From Legionella quinlivanii (GTDB taxonomy: Bacteria; Pseudomonadota; Gammaproteobacteria; Legionellales; Legionellaceae), in contig NZ_UGOX01000001.1 of the NCBI RefSeq assembly GCF_900461555.1, positions 571,501-635,500 on the forward strand: DNA of 64,000 bases. Direction: 5' to 3'. The position numbers and the translations under genes are program-made. Under the pieces are notes generated by a model. That model saw only the letters and a list, made by a program, of their open reading frames with translations, was not told where the DNA came from and searched no databases. Positions 35,351 through 44,775 of this stretch are shown here, piece by piece. Numbering within the stretch: the first letter of the stretch is position 1; every line of letters starts with the position of its first letter.

Positions 35351-36703
35351 ATGATATTAACGCTGCTTTATTTTTTTCTCGCCCTTTTTCTGCTGATAAC
35401 CATTCACGAATTTGGTCATTTCTGGGTTGCCCGTTTGTGCGGGGTCAAGGTATTGCGTTTTTCTTTCGGTTTTGGAAAAGTGATTGCCAGATGGCATGAT
35501 CGAAAGGGTACGGAATACGCCTGGTCGCTCCTTCCTCTGGGGGGCTATGTCAAAATGCTCGATGAAAGTGAAGGCGAGGTATCTCCGGAAGAAAAACATC
35601 TGGCGTTCAATAATAAGCCGGTTTGGCAGCGTATCGCCATCGTCGTTGCCGGCCCCGCTTTTAATTTACTATTTGCATTTATCTGTCTGTGGCTTGTTTT
35701 AATCATCGGAATTAAATCGCTTGCTCCGATGATTGATGAAATTAAACCGGGAACTCCTGCTGCTCATGCCGGTCTGGCTGCAAAACAGGAAATTGTGGCT
35801 ATGGAAGATCGAAAAATCAGCAGCTGGCGAGATTTTCAGTATGCCTTCATGCCCTTGGTGGGAAGTGATGAGAAAGTATCCCTGACTGTAAAGTCAATGG
35901 TCAATGGTGAGCATAAAACGCTTTGGCTCTCTCTCAAAAACTGGGAAATCAATCCTAGGAAACCGGACCTGTTAGGCAGTCTTGGTATTGTGCCTTTTAT
36001 ACCCTCGATACCACCGGTAGTCGGTGAGGTGATGAGCGGCTCGCCTGCCGATCAGGCGGGTCTTCAGGTAGGGGATCGCATCGAGATGATGGATAAGCAG
36101 AAATTAAACGACTGGTTGTTCCTGGTGGATTTCGTAAAAGAACATCCTGACCAGGTGATGCATTTATCAGTTTTAAGAAATGGAAAACTGCTGGAAGTTC
36201 CTGTGACAATAGGTGCGAAAGAGACTGATGGACAAGTCGACGGATTTTTAGGGGTTAAATCGGAAAAAGTGAATTGGCCAAGTCAATGGCTGCGTCTGCA
36301 AAGAGAGGCTCCTCTTCCTGCTCTGAAAATTGCCATGCAGCAAACGGTTGAACTTACAGGGGCGACTTTTTCACTAATCGGGCGCTTTGTAACTGGACAG
36401 CTGGGATTAGATACGTTAAGTGGTCCGGTAGGAATCGCCCAGGGTGCAGGCGAGTCAGGTCGAAGCGGCATTGCCTATTACCTTTCTTTCCTGGCATTGG
36501 TCAGTATAAGCCTTGGAGTATTGAATCTTTTGCCAGTTCCTATGCTCGATGGGGGGCATTTGCTGTTTTATTTGATCGAACTGATTAGACGAAAACCATT
36601 GTCAGACGAATTTAGAACAATAGGCTTATATATCGGTTTAGCCTTTTTGGTAACATTAATGTTTTTAGCTTTAACTAATGATCTCTCCCGCCTGACAGGT
36701 TAA
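35351..36703 (+). CDS. rseP: Site-2 intramembrane metalloprotease RseP
   Basis: Inner-membrane zinc protease that cuts anti-sigma factors (RseA) and signal-peptide remnants. The 450-residue protein has the HEFGHF zinc motif near residue 20, two periplasmic PDZ domains at about residues 110-190 and 200-285, and the LLPVPMLDGGHLLF third-ligand motif. The open frame begins at 35300, but ATG 35351 gives the membrane-segment start MILTLLYFFLALFLL. It lies directly after cdsA. The isoprenoid gene dxr, often found between cdsA and rseP, is absent. Confidence 0.96.
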   Translation: MILTLLYFFLALFLLITIHEFGHFWVARLCGVKVLRFSFGFGKVIARWHDRKGTEYAWSLLPLGGYVKMLDESEGEVSPEEKHLAFNNKPVWQRIAIVVAGPAFNLLFAFICLWLVLIIGIKSLAPMIDEIKPGTPAAHAGLAAKQEIVAMEDRKISSWRDFQYAFMPLVGSDEKVSLTVKSMVNGEHKTLWLSLKNWEINPRKPDLLGSLGIVPFIPSIPPVVGEVMSGSPADQAGLQVGDRIEMMDKQKLNDWLFLVDFVKEHPDQVMHLSVLRNGKLLEVPVTIGAKETDGQVDGFLGVKSEKVNWPSQWLRLQREAPLPALKIAMQQTVELTGATFSLIGRFVTGQLGLDTLSGPVGIAQGAGESGRSGIAYYLSFLALVSISLGVLNLLPVPMLDGGHLLFYLIELIRRKPLSDEFRTIGLYIGLAFLVTLMFLALTNDLSRLTG

Positions 36704-36876
36704 AATAGGCCCCTGTTTATGACAAGATCTTATGAGTTGCAGCTCCTGCGGATAACAAGCAATCCTTGACAGGATAGATCAGTTCCGATAAAAGGGTGCA
36801 ATTGTTTTTCTCCAAGCCTGCCGATAAAAAAAGATTGGTCGGCAAAATTTTAAGCAGTACTGGACGTAGAATAATA

Positions 36877-39189
36877 ATGAATAAAGTCAGTAAAAAATTA
36901 GTATTAGGTGTTTGTTGTTCCGCGATGCTTACGCTTTCGATACAACTGCATGCGGCCGGTGGATTTATCGTAAGAGATATTAAGGTTGTTGGTTTACAAC
37001 GCGTGAGTGTGGGGACAGTACTCAATTATTTACCAGTACAGGTGGGTGAAGAAGTGGATGCTTCTTCTACTGGAGAAATTATTCGCGCTTTATACGATAC
37101 CGGCTTCTTTCAATCAGTATCACTGGAGCGTCAGGGAAATACCCTGATTGTCAATGTAGTGGAGCGTGCTACTATCGGTTCGATTACCGTGACTGGTAAC
37201 TCCGAAATTCCCAGCGATAAAATGAAAGAACTGCTTAAGCAAATGGGATTGGCAAAGGGCAGAGTATTTCAACGTTCTTCATTAGAGCGCTTGGAAAAAG
37301 AATTAAAACAGGCTTATAACGGCCGCGGCAGATATAATGCCCGTATTGAATCCCAGGTTACCCAGCTGACTGAAAACCGCGTGGCCATCAACGTCACGGT
37401 TTCTGAAGGACGGGTATCCCGTATTAAAGAAATTCGCTTTATTGGCAATCATGACTTTTCAGATAATGAATTACTATCTGAAATGTCGCTGTCCACCAGT
37501 AATCTCTTTACTTACTTTAGTAAAAAAGATCAGTACTCTAAAGCTGCGATGGATGCGTCGCTTGAGTCTATCCGCTCCTTTTATCTGGATAGAGGATATC
37601 TGAAGTTTAATGTGGTCTCTTCCCAGGTATTGCTATCGCCTGATAAAAAAGATGTATATATCAATATTCATGTTGAAGAAGGTCCGCAATACCGCTTCGC
37701 GGGTTATGCACTGGCGGGTAAAACCATATTGCCGAAAGAGAAAATCGATGCCTTGGTCCAGGTGAAGCAGGGCGATGTGTTTTCACGAAAAAAAGTAACC
37801 GAAAGTATTTCAGCCATTGGTCTCGCCCTTGGAGATATAGGCTATGGGTTTCCGGCAATCAATGCCGAGCCGCGCATTGATGAAAATGACAAAACGGTCT
37901 TTATTACGTTTGTGATTGAGCCTGGCCGCCATGTGTACGTTCGCCGGATTAATTTCCATGGCAATACCAAAACCGGTGATTACGTATTAAGAAGCGTGAT
38001 TCGTCAGAACGAAGGCGGCTTGCTTTCTTTGCATAATATTAAAGAATCTGAGCGGCAACTGAGGCTATTAAGTTATTTAAAAGATATCAATATCAAAACA
38101 AATCCTGTTCCAGGCACTAACAATCAGGTCGATCTGGATGTGCAGATGGAGGAGGCTCCCTCAGCTGAGGCGACTGCTTCCTTAGGCTATGGTACTAATG
38201 GTCCGCAATTTAATGCTTCGGTGAATCAGCATAATTTTATGGGAACTGGCCGTTCACTGGGCTTTTCATTTAATGCAAGTTATTACGGTCAGGATTATAA
38301 CCTGAGCTACTACAACCCGTTCTATACCAATACCGGTGTAGGGCGTGGAGTCAACATTTACTATCAGACAGTTGATCCCGGCAAACTCGATATTAGCGCC
38401 TACACCTCGGATCGTGTAGGAGGGGACGTCAATTATAACGTGTTGCTGAGTGAAAACAGCAGTGTGCAGTTCGGCTATGGTTTCCAGAATTTATTTATTA
38501 AATCGGTCGGTACTTCTCAGCAGATCCAGAACTTTGTCAATATCTACGGACGAAGCTTTAATGAGATTCGCCTGACTACGGGATGGAGCCGTAATACCTA
38601 TGATCAGATGCCTTATCCGACGCGAGGGATGAATCAACAGGCCAGCTTGTTATTTGCATTGCCTGCGACCTCAGATTCTTTGAACTATTACAAAACCTCT
38701 TATTCAGCACATATGTATTATCCCTTAATGCATGGCTTTATTTTCTCACTCTTGGGAAATATTGCTTACGGAAACGGGTTTAACAACCAGGGCTTGCCCT
38801 TCTTTGAAAACTACTACGCTGGGGGTATTGCTCAACCAGGACAGGTACGCGGCTACCAGACTTATACTCTGGGACCCAGAGACAGCGTCGGTAATGCGAT
38901 GGGAGCGAATTTCCTGGTCAATGGCAGTGCAGGTATCGCCTTGCCCTATCCTTTAAGCCGGGACAATATTCGAACAATGGCTTTTGTTGATGCCGGTAAT
39001 GTGTTTGTTCGTGGAACCCCATTAGCGCTGGCTGGCTGGGGGGATGGTCCAATGCGTTATTCAGCAGGTCTTTCTGTAGAATGGCGTTCACCTTTTGGCC
39101 CATTAGCCTTTAGTATTGCGAAACCCTTGAATATGCAGCCTGGTGACGAACAGCAATTCTTCCAGTTCTCACTGACCTCCGGATTTTAG
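36877..39189 (+). CDS. bamA: Outer-membrane assembly factor BamA
   Basis: Core of the BAM machine that folds beta-barrel proteins into the outer membrane. From ATG 36877 the 770-residue protein has a signal peptide ending QLHA, then five POTRA domains (FIVRDIKVVGLQRVS, GSITVTGNSEIP, RIKEIRFIGNHDFSD, YRFAGYALAGKT and VYVRRINFHGNTKTG), and a 16-strand barrel ending in a Phe (QFFQFSLTSGF). The loop with AQPGQVRGYQTYTLGPRD contains the conserved VRGY. The upstream open frame to 36796 lacks a start signal. It is followed by a REP pair, then skp. Confidence 0.97.
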   Translation: MNKVSKKLVLGVCCSAMLTLSIQLHAAGGFIVRDIKVVGLQRVSVGTVLNYLPVQVGEEVDASSTGEIIRALYDTGFFQSVSLERQGNTLIVNVVERATIGSITVTGNSEIPSDKMKELLKQMGLAKGRVFQRSSLERLEKELKQAYNGRGRYNARIESQVTQLTENRVAINVTVSEGRVSRIKEIRFIGNHDFSDNELLSEMSLSTSNLFTYFSKKDQYSKAAMDASLESIRSFYLDRGYLKFNVVSSQVLLSPDKKDVYINIHVEEGPQYRFAGYALAGKTILPKEKIDALVQVKQGDVFSRKKVTESISAIGLALGDIGYGFPAINAEPRIDENDKTVFITFVIEPGRHVYVRRINFHGNTKTGDYVLRSVIRQNEGGLLSLHNIKESERQLRLLSYLKDINIKTNPVPGTNNQVDLDVQMEEAPSAEATASLGYGTNGPQFNASVNQHNFMGTGRSLGFSFNASYYGQDYNLSYYNPFYTNTGVGRGVNIYYQTVDPGKLDISAYTSDRVGGDVNYNVLLSENSSVQFGYGFQNLFIKSVGTSQQIQNFVNIYGRSFNEIRLTTGWSRNTYDQMPYPTRGMNQQASLLFALPATSDSLNYYKTSYSAHMYYPLMHGFIFSLLGNIAYGNGFNNQGLPFFENYYAGGIAQPGQVRGYQTYTLGPRDSVGNAMGANFLVNGSAGIALPYPLSRDNIRTMAFVDAGNVFVRGTPLALAGWGDGPMRYSAGLSVEWRSPFGPLAFSIAKPLNMQPGDEQQFFQFSLTSGF

Positions 39190-39250
39190 TCAGAGGCAGA
39201 CCTTTTACAAGCATTCCTGGAAACCGCGACAAGGCATTTACACATCACCC

Positions 39251-39360
39251 CTACGTACCGCGCTTTATGCGCGGTACGTAGGGAATGCGTCTGATTGGCA
39301 AAAGCATTTTAAAACTCACTACCATTGTTATGGATACCCCGCATAAAGCGGGGTACGTAG
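39251..39360. repeat. Paired REP palindromes, copy B (intact)
   Basis: First REP: CTACGTACCGCG / CGCGGTACGTAG around CTTTATG (39251-39281). Second REP: TACCCCGC / GCGGGGTA around ATAAA (39335-39355). The 53-bp spacer is almost identical to the one at 23904-23960. The gap from bamA to skp (39190-39541) otherwise holds no gene. Confidence 0.85.
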
Positions 39361-39472
39361 ACTCTTAGGGTAGAGGAGGGGCTTATTTGTCGGTTCAGTC
39401 TCAAAGGCTACTTTTGCCCGTGTTTTTAGAAAGATTGTCCCCTCAACAGGCCTAAATTTTTTATCAGAGATA

Positions 39473-39501
39473 TTGATTCCCTTTATCGCAAGTGTTATGA
39501 A
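39473..39501 (+). promoter_or_regulatory. Possible sigma-70 promoter of skp
   Basis: TTGATT and TATGAA are separated by exactly 17 bases, about 40 bases before the skp ATG. The REP pair upstream makes a separate promoter here sensible, but the -10 match is only moderate. Confidence 0.4.
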
Positions 39502-39541
39502 TTTGTGCTAGCATTTGTGGCTTTGAAATCAGGAGAAAAAC

Positions 39542-40042
39542 ATGAAGCGTGTAAGCGGGTTATTTATTGCATTGTTGTTTAGCTTGGGTATGACTAACGC
39601 GTTTGCAGACTGGTCAAAAATTGGTGTGGTTGATTTGCAAAAAATCATGCAAACTTCCAGTCAGATGAAAGCCATTCAGCAAAAACTGGAAAAAGAATTC
39701 AAGCCCAGACGTGACAAGCTGGTTGCTATGGAAGAAAGTCTGAAAAAAGACATGGAAAAGTTTAAACGCGACAGCACTGTCATGAGCCAAACCCAGAAAA
39801 AAGATATGGAGAAAAAAATTGTTTCTCAACAACAAACTTTTGAAAGGGAAGGTCAGCAATACCAGCAGGAATTAAGTACTGCTCATAATGAAGCTATGGA
39901 AGAGTTATACGGCAAAATCCGTAAAGCAATCAGTAAAGTAGCTGAGAATGAAAAGTATGATTTAATTCTGCAAAAAGATGCGACTCCATTTAGCATCGAC
40001 AAACTGGATATCACTGATCAGGTTCTGAAGCAAATCAACTAA
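39542..40042 (+). CDS. skp: Periplasmic chaperone Skp/OmpH
   Basis: Holds unfolded outer-membrane proteins on the way to BamA. The 166-residue protein has a signal peptide (GLFIALLFSLGMTNAFA), a short WSKIGVVDLQKIM strand, a long charged coiled coil (KLEKEFKPRRDKLVAMEESLKKDMEKF, divided by Met/Gln-rich turns) and a final strand, YDLILQKDATPFS. This is the jellyfish-like Skp layout. AGGAG lies 9 bases before the ATG. It is 3 bases from lpxD, so the two are coupled. Confidence 0.95.
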   Translation: MKRVSGLFIALLFSLGMTNAFADWSKIGVVDLQKIMQTSSQMKAIQQKLEKEFKPRRDKLVAMEESLKKDMEKFKRDSTVMSQTQKKDMEKKIVSQQQTFEREGQQYQQELSTAHNEAMEELYGKIRKAISKVAENEKYDLILQKDATPFSIDKLDITDQVLKQIN

Positions 40043-40045
40043 TTC

Positions 40046-41077
40046 GTGAAATCTTTTTATACTTTGGCCTTTCTGGCTGATTACCTGGATGGAGCAATCG
40101 TTGGGGATCCCAGCTTGCCCATCCAGGGGTTTTCCTCTCTTCTCAGGGCCAATTCCTCTGAACTTGCATATTATGATCGCCACCTGCCTCTGCAAATGTT
40201 GAAAAACACACAGGCGGGCGCTGTGTTATTAGCATCACGCCATGTATCCGATTCTCCTGTCAGCACCATTGCTGTTTCTAATCCCTTGACTGCTGCACAG
40301 GCCATACACGCTTTGTTTGCAGAATCAAAGGAAATTCCTTTGGCTGCAATTCATCCTCATGCGGTAATCCATGCGTCTGCGACGCTAGCTGAAAATATTT
40401 CTATTGAGGCAAATAGCCGGATTGCTGAGAATGTCAAACTGGGTCAAAATGTCCATATTGGTGCTAATTGTTCGATTGCCTCCGATGTAGTCGTTGGTGA
40501 AAATACTCGAATAGCGAATAATGTGAGTTTGGAGCAGGGCGTCATTATTGGATCACATTGCATGATCGATAGTGGAGCCGTGATTGGAGCTGAACCATTT
40601 CATGGCTATAAAGTCAAGGGACGATGGTCTGCTTTATCTGCAGCAGGCTCAGTAGTAATCAGCGATGAGGTTACTATTGGAGCCAACACGGTGATCGTTA
40701 AAGGGGTAGTCGGAGACACCTGGCTTGGCCGTGGAGTACAAATAGATAATTTGGTTCAAATCGCACATGATGTTAACATAGGCCAGCATACTGCAATTGC
40801 TGCCTGTACTGTAATCGGAGCATTTACCCAAATTGGTTCTCATTGTATCCTTGGCGGGGCATGCAGCGTAGCGGCGAATCTTCTTTTGGGAGATGATCTG
40901 GTAATAACCGGTATGTCAACGGTGAACAAGTCATTAAGCAAGCCGGGAATTTATTCGTCGGGCACAATGGTTAGTGAGCATCATCGGTGGCGGCGTAATG
41001 CGGCACGATTTAAACGTCTTGACGATTATATCTTACGGCTTGTCAGATTAGAAAAAGATCGGTTGAGAGAAGATTGA
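40046..41077 (+). CDS. lpxD: UDP-3-O-(3-hydroxyacyl)glucosamine N-acyltransferase
   Basis: Third step of lipid A synthesis, adding an N-linked hydroxyacyl chain. The 343-residue protein has an N-terminal uridine-binding domain (about 1-100) and then a left-handed beta helix made of hexapeptide repeats (IAENVKLGQNVHIGANC, VVVGENTRIANNV, VTIGANTVIVKG). The catalytic His lies in DNLVQIAHDVNIG, and HGYKVKGRW is also typical. The start is GTG 40046, three bases after skp. Legionella genomes usually carry a second lpxD elsewhere. Confidence 0.95.
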   Translation: MKSFYTLAFLADYLDGAIVGDPSLPIQGFSSLLRANSSELAYYDRHLPLQMLKNTQAGAVLLASRHVSDSPVSTIAVSNPLTAAQAIHALFAESKEIPLAAIHPHAVIHASATLAENISIEANSRIAENVKLGQNVHIGANCSIASDVVVGENTRIANNVSLEQGVIIGSHCMIDSGAVIGAEPFHGYKVKGRWSALSAAGSVVISDEVTIGANTVIVKGVVGDTWLGRGVQIDNLVQIAHDVNIGQHTAIAACTVIGAFTQIGSHCILGGACSVAANLLLGDDLVITGMSTVNKSLSKPGIYSSGTMVSEHHRWRRNAARFKRLDDYILRLVRLEKDRLRED

Positions 41078-41143
41078 TTCGTTTCAGTTGTTTAGGCAAA
41101 AGCGTTTCAATTGAAGGCATTATCAAAGATTGAGAGATATTAC

Positions 41144-41596
41144 ATGAGTGAGGCCATAGATATACCAAAAATTCTTGAGCTTATACCGCATCGGTATCCA
41201 TTTATCCTGGTGGATAGAGTGCATGAGTATAAGTCCTTGGATTATTTGATTGCAATTAAAAACGTTACCATTAATGAACCATTCTTTATGGGACATTTCC
41301 CAGGTAATCCCATTATGCCGGGTGTATTAATGTTGGAAGCTTTAGCTCAGGCTAGCGCAATTTTGTCCAACCTTTCACGGCGCCCCAAAGAGGGCCACGA
41401 GTTTATCTATTTTTTTGCCGGAATTGATAACGCAAAGTTTAAACAGATAGTGACTCCGGGCGATCAGCTTCGTCTGGAAGTAAAACTTGTAGGGCAAAAA
41501 CGAGATTTTTGGCGTATGCATGGCGAGGCATTTGTCGGCGACAAACTGGCCTGCTCCGCTGATTTAATGAGTGCAGCGAAGGAAGTGAAAAAGTGA
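41144..41596 (+). CDS. fabZ: 3-hydroxyacyl-ACP dehydratase FabZ
   Basis: Hot-dog-fold dehydratase that removes water from 3-hydroxyacyl-ACP in fatty acid synthesis. It competes with LpxA/LpxD for substrate. From ATG 41144 the 150-residue protein has IPHRYPFILVDRV, the catalytic His in FFMGHFPGNPIMPGVLMLEALAQ and an active-site Glu in the latter. The open frame to 41111 would add 11 residues not seen in the family, and GAGAG precedes the ATG. The stop overlaps the lpxA GTG start (GTGATAG). Confidence 0.96.
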   Translation: MSEAIDIPKILELIPHRYPFILVDRVHEYKSLDYLIAIKNVTINEPFFMGHFPGNPIMPGVLMLEALAQASAILSNLSRRPKEGHEFIYFFAGIDNAKFKQIVTPGDQLRLEVKLVGQKRDFWRMHGEAFVGDKLACSADLMSAAKEVKK

Positions 41597-42363
41597 TAGA
41601 TGAAGGTGCAATTATTCACCCCTCGGCCAAATTGGCGAGTGGGGTTTCTGTAGGTCCTGGCAGCATTATTGGAGCCGATGTTGAAATAGGCGAAGGTACA
41701 TGGATTGGGCCTCATGTGGTAATTCAAGGACCGACTACTATTGGAAAAAACAACAAAATTTTTCAGTTTGCTTCCGTAGGTGACGAGCCGCAGGATATTA
41801 CTTATAAGGGAGAGCCGACTCGTCTGGAGATTGGTGATGATAATGTAATCCGCGAATACTGTATGATTAGCCGCGGCACTGTGAAAGGAGGCGGCGTAAC
41901 ACGTATTGGCAATGGCAATTTCCTGATGGCCTACTCTCATATTGGCCACGATTGTATGATTGGTAACCAGATTATTATGGTCAATTATGCGGCGCTTTCT
42001 GGTCATGTGACTGTTCATGACTATGCCATCATTGGTCCTTATGCAGCTGTTCATCAGTTCTGCCAGGTCGGTGCTTATGCCTTTATCGCAAGGGCAACTT
42101 ATGTGACCAAAGATGTATTACCATATGTAATGATTGCCGGACATACGACTTCTGCTTGCGGAATTAACACCGTCGGATTGCGTCGACGCGGTTTTTCATC
42201 CAATGCGATTGATGGTCTGCGACGGGCGTATAAAATTATTTTCCGGAAAGGATTAACGGTTCAGCAAGCGGTGGCTGAGTTAGAGCAGATGCAGGTTGAT
42301 TGCCCAGAGGTGATACCAATGATTGATGCTTTAAATGAATCATCGCGAGGTATTGTCAGGTAA
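41593..42363 (+). CDS. lpxA: UDP-N-acetylglucosamine O-acyltransferase
   Basis: First step of lipid A synthesis. The 256-residue protein is a left-handed beta helix (IIHPSAKLASGVSVGPGSIIG, EIGEGTWIGPHVVIQGPTTIG) with the catalytic His in FLMAYSHIGHDCMIG and a helical C-terminal domain (INTVGLRRRGFSSNAIDGLRRAYKI). GTG 41593 overlaps the fabZ stop. lpxB, which often follows, is not present; the operon ends in a repeat region. Confidence 0.97.
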   Translation: MIDEGAIIHPSAKLASGVSVGPGSIIGADVEIGEGTWIGPHVVIQGPTTIGKNNKIFQFASVGDEPQDITYKGEPTRLEIGDDNVIREYCMISRGTVKGGGVTRIGNGNFLMAYSHIGHDCMIGNQIIMVNYAALSGHVTVHDYAIIGPYAAVHQFCQVGAYAFIARATYVTKDVLPYVMIAGHTTSACGINTVGLRRRGFSSNAIDGLRRAYKIIFRKGLTVQQAVAELEQMQVDCPEVIPMIDALNESSRGIVR

Positions 42364-42730
42364 GGGAATTATCGTAGGTTGGGCCAATGCGCTGCTTTAA
42401 AATATTTACCTACGTCCCTCGGCTTGTCCGAGGGATCCAGAGATCCAATCCTGGCATGAGATTTGGATCCCTCGGGCAAACCCATAGGTATCTACACATC
42501 ACAGCTACGCCCTGCGGCTTGTCCGCAGGGTCCAGTGTTTCTCTATGAGATTCCTGGATCCCCCGGACAAGCCGAGGGACGTAGAAGCGAGGAGTAGACT
42601 CTGTATTAAGAGATGTGTAGATACTTATGGGACAAGCCGAGAAAGGTAAGGGAGTCAGGTTAAGCTTTTAAGGCTGCGTCATTAGGTCAAGGCCAATCTA
42701 CTTAAATGGATCTTAATAATCAGGTGAACT
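42364..42730. repeat. Nested inverted repeats between lpxA and crcB
   Basis: No gene here. CTACGTCCCTCGGCTTGTCC at 42410 is inverted at 42563-42584. TATCTACACATC at 42489-42500 is inverted at 42611-42624. Between them is a third hairpin, CCCTGCGGCTTGTCCGCAGGG (42509-42530). The 42627-42690 end resembles the right arm of the composite repeat at 24062-24130 (ACAAGCC, AAGCTTTTAAGGCTGCG). I found no fluoride riboswitch in the 90 bases before crcB. Confidence 0.75.
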
Positions 42731-43117
42731 ATGTGGTCAGTCATATTGGTTGCTGCAGGCGGTGGACTAGGCGCTGTTTCGCGTTTGGGAACCAGTCTCC
42801 TGGCTTTGAAACTCTGGGGCTCCCGTTTTCCTTATGGCACATTAATAGTTAACAGCTTTGGCTCTTTTCTGGCTGGCTTTTTAATGATTTTGCTGTTAGA
42901 GCGATTTGCTGTCAGCGATTACTGGCGCTTATTCTTTATGGTAGGCTTTCTCGGTGGATTCACCACTTTTTCCAGTTTTTCATGGGAAACCTGGATGCTC
43001 TATCAGGATAGTCAATATTGGACTGCCTGTTTGAATGTGGTATTGAATAATTTATTAGCTTTAGGATTGGCTTTTCTTGGCATGCATTTGGGACGCTGGC
43101 TTGGAGGAATATATTGA
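42731..43117 (+). CDS. crcB: Fluoride ion channel CrcB/Fluc
   Basis: Small membrane protein that lets toxic fluoride leave the cell as a dual-topology dimer. The 128-residue protein has four membrane segments, GGGLGAVSRLG near the N-terminus, the GTLIVNSFGSFLAGF pore helix motif and GFLGGFTTFSSFSWE with the phenylalanine pair. Its stop overlaps the DUF190 gene start (TGATG), so the two are translated together, a recurrent pairing in proteobacteria. Confidence 0.95.
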   Translation: MWSVILVAAGGGLGAVSRLGTSLLALKLWGSRFPYGTLIVNSFGSFLAGFLMILLLERFAVSDYWRLFFMVGFLGGFTTFSSFSWETWMLYQDSQYWTACLNVVLNNLLALGLAFLGMHLGRWLGGIY

Positions 43118-43413
43118 TGCAGGTTAAAGTCGTGCGTATTTATCTTAGTGAGGATTCTCCCTGGCTGAATGAGATATATAACTATCTTCATGATCAGAAA
43201 GTAAAGGGCGCCACTATTTTTCGCGGAGTGAAGGGCTTTGGTCATACAGGCAAACTGCGAGAGGTCAAATTAATGGATATGCATTTTAATTTGCCGATGG
43301 TCCTTGAGTTTGTGGACGAACCCGCCATTGTAGATAACGTTTTGAAGTTTTTGGATGGCAAAATCGAGTCGGGCCGTGTTTTACAATGGAATGCTGAATT
43401 AACCATCGGTTAG
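43117..43413 (+). CDS. DUF190 family protein
   Basis: A 98-residue PII-like ferredoxin-fold protein. It has KVVRIYLSEDSPW, IYNYLHDQKVKGATIFRGVKGFG and LPMVLEFVDEPAIVD, which match DUF190. GGAGG at 43103-43107 is correctly spaced for ATG 43117, which overlaps the crcB stop. Members are often next to crcB, so a role in fluoride export is likely but unproven; it may sense or regulate the channel. Confidence 0.9.
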   Translation: MQVKVVRIYLSEDSPWLNEIYNYLHDQKVKGATIFRGVKGFGHTGKLREVKLMDMHFNLPMVLEFVDEPAIVDNVLKFLDGKIESGRVLQWNAELTIG

Positions 43414-43449
43414 TTCTGGCGTTGGTTATATGATAATTGAGGTGAATTC

Positions 43450-44721
43450 ATGTTGGATATCCAGTTGTTGCGCGAAAATCCCCATCTGATTGCCGAGAAA
43501 CTGGCAACACGCGGCTTTCGATTTGATACAGAACAATTCCTGAAGCTGGAGGAACAACGCAAATCATTGCAGGTGGCCACGCAGGCTTTACAAAACGAGC
43601 GTAATCAACGTTCCAAAATGATTGGGATTGCCAAATCACGCGGCGAAGATATTGAACCGATGCGTGATGCGGTTAACGAACTTGGAAAACAGCTGGAAAT
43701 AAACAAGCAGGAGTTGGAAGCCGTTCTTAAACAACTGGATGCTTTGTTACTTTCTCTTCCCAATATTCCTCATGAAACAGTTCCCACAGGGAAGGATGAA
43801 ACAGAGAATAGGGAAGTACGTCGTTGGGGCGAGGTTCCTCGCTTTGATTTTCCAGTTAAATCGCATGACGAGTTAGGTGAGGCGAAAGGCTTGCTCGATT
43901 TTTCTCTGGCTGTAAAAATAACTGGCAGCCGCTTTGTAGTGATGAAACAGCAGCTTGCTCGCATGCATCGGGCCTTGATTCAGTTTATGCTGGATATTCA
44001 CACTCAGGAGCACGGATATAATGAGATTTATGTGCCCTATATTGTCAATGCAGACAGCCTATTGGGAACAGGGCAATTACCCAAATTTGAGAATGACCTG
44101 TTCAAGTTAACTGGTGATCAGAATTATTATCTCACCTCAACCGCAGAAATACCGGTCACTAACACCGTACGAGATTGCATTATTCCTCATCAGGACTTAC
44201 CAATACAGCACGCCTGTCATTCTCCCTGTTTTCGTAGTGAAGCTGGCTCCTACGGCAAAGATACGAAAGGAATGATAAGACAGCATCAATTTGAAAAAGT
44301 AGAACTGGTGTGGATAACCAAGCCGGAAGCGTCTTATGAAACGCTCGAAAAACTCACCAGCCATGCCGAAGTAATTTTGCAGCGCCTTGGTTTGCCTTAT
44401 CGTGTGGTCAGCTTATGTACCGGTGATCTGGGAGCCGGGTCTGCCAAAACCTATGACCTCGAAGTATGGCTGCCTAGTCAGAATACCTATCGAGAAATTT
44501 CATCCTGCTCCAACATGGAAGCATTCCAGGCCAGACGAATGAAGGCTCGCTATCGCCATCCTGAAACGCAGGAAACACAGTTGGTTCATACTTTAAATGG
44601 CTCTGGTCTGGCGGTTGGCCGTACGCTGGTCGCTATCATGGAAAATTACCAGGATCAAGAAGGAAATATCCATATTCCGGAGGCTTTACAGCCTTACATG
44701 GGTGGTTTGAAGCTTATTTAA
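43450..44721 (+). CDS. serS: Seryl-tRNA synthetase
   Basis: Class II synthetase that charges tRNA-Ser (and tRNA-Sec). The 423-residue protein begins with the [18 protein letters not shown] segment and a long antiparallel coiled coil at about residues 30-105 that grips the tRNA. The catalytic domain has [10 protein letters not shown], motif 2 [21 protein letters not shown] and motif 3 [18 protein letters not shown]. Length is normal. It ends in a hairpin next to an IS110-type insertion. Confidence 0.98.
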   Translation: MLDIQLLRENPHLIAEKLATRGFRFDTEQFLKLEEQRKSLQVATQALQNERNQRSKMIGIAKSRGEDIEPMRDAVNELGKQLEINKQELEAVLKQLDALLLSLPNIPHETVPTGKDETENREVRRWGEVPRFDFPVKSHDELGEAKGLLDFSLAVKITGSRFVVMKQQLARMHRALIQFMLDIHTQEHGYNEIYVPYIVNADSLLGTGQLPKFENDLFKLTGDQNYYLTSTAEIPVTNTVRDCIIPHQDLPIQHACHSPCFRSEAGSYGKDTKGMIRQHQFEKVELVWITKPEASYETLEKLTSHAEVILQRLGLPYRVVSLCTGDLGAGSAKTYDLEVWLPSQNTYREISSCSNMEAFQARRMKARYRHPETQETQLVHTLNGSGLAVGRTLVAIMENYQDQEGNIHIPEALQPYMGGLKLI

Positions 44722-44737
44722 AATTAGATTATTGAGC

Positions 44738-44758
44738 GGTTGGGCCAAGGGCCCAACC
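44738..44758 (+). terminator. Terminator-like hairpin after serS
   Basis: A 9-bp stem GGTTGGGCC / GGCCCAACC with an AAG loop, 16 bases after the serS stop. No T tract follows; the IS110-type element starts 3 bases later, so the insertion may have removed it. Confidence 0.6.
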
Positions 44759-44775
44759 TATATATGGACCCATTC

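Noticed and set aside
42640-42730. Possible fluoride riboswitch before crcB
   Set aside because: The expected conserved motif order is not visible, and the sequence matches the end of a dispersed repeat.
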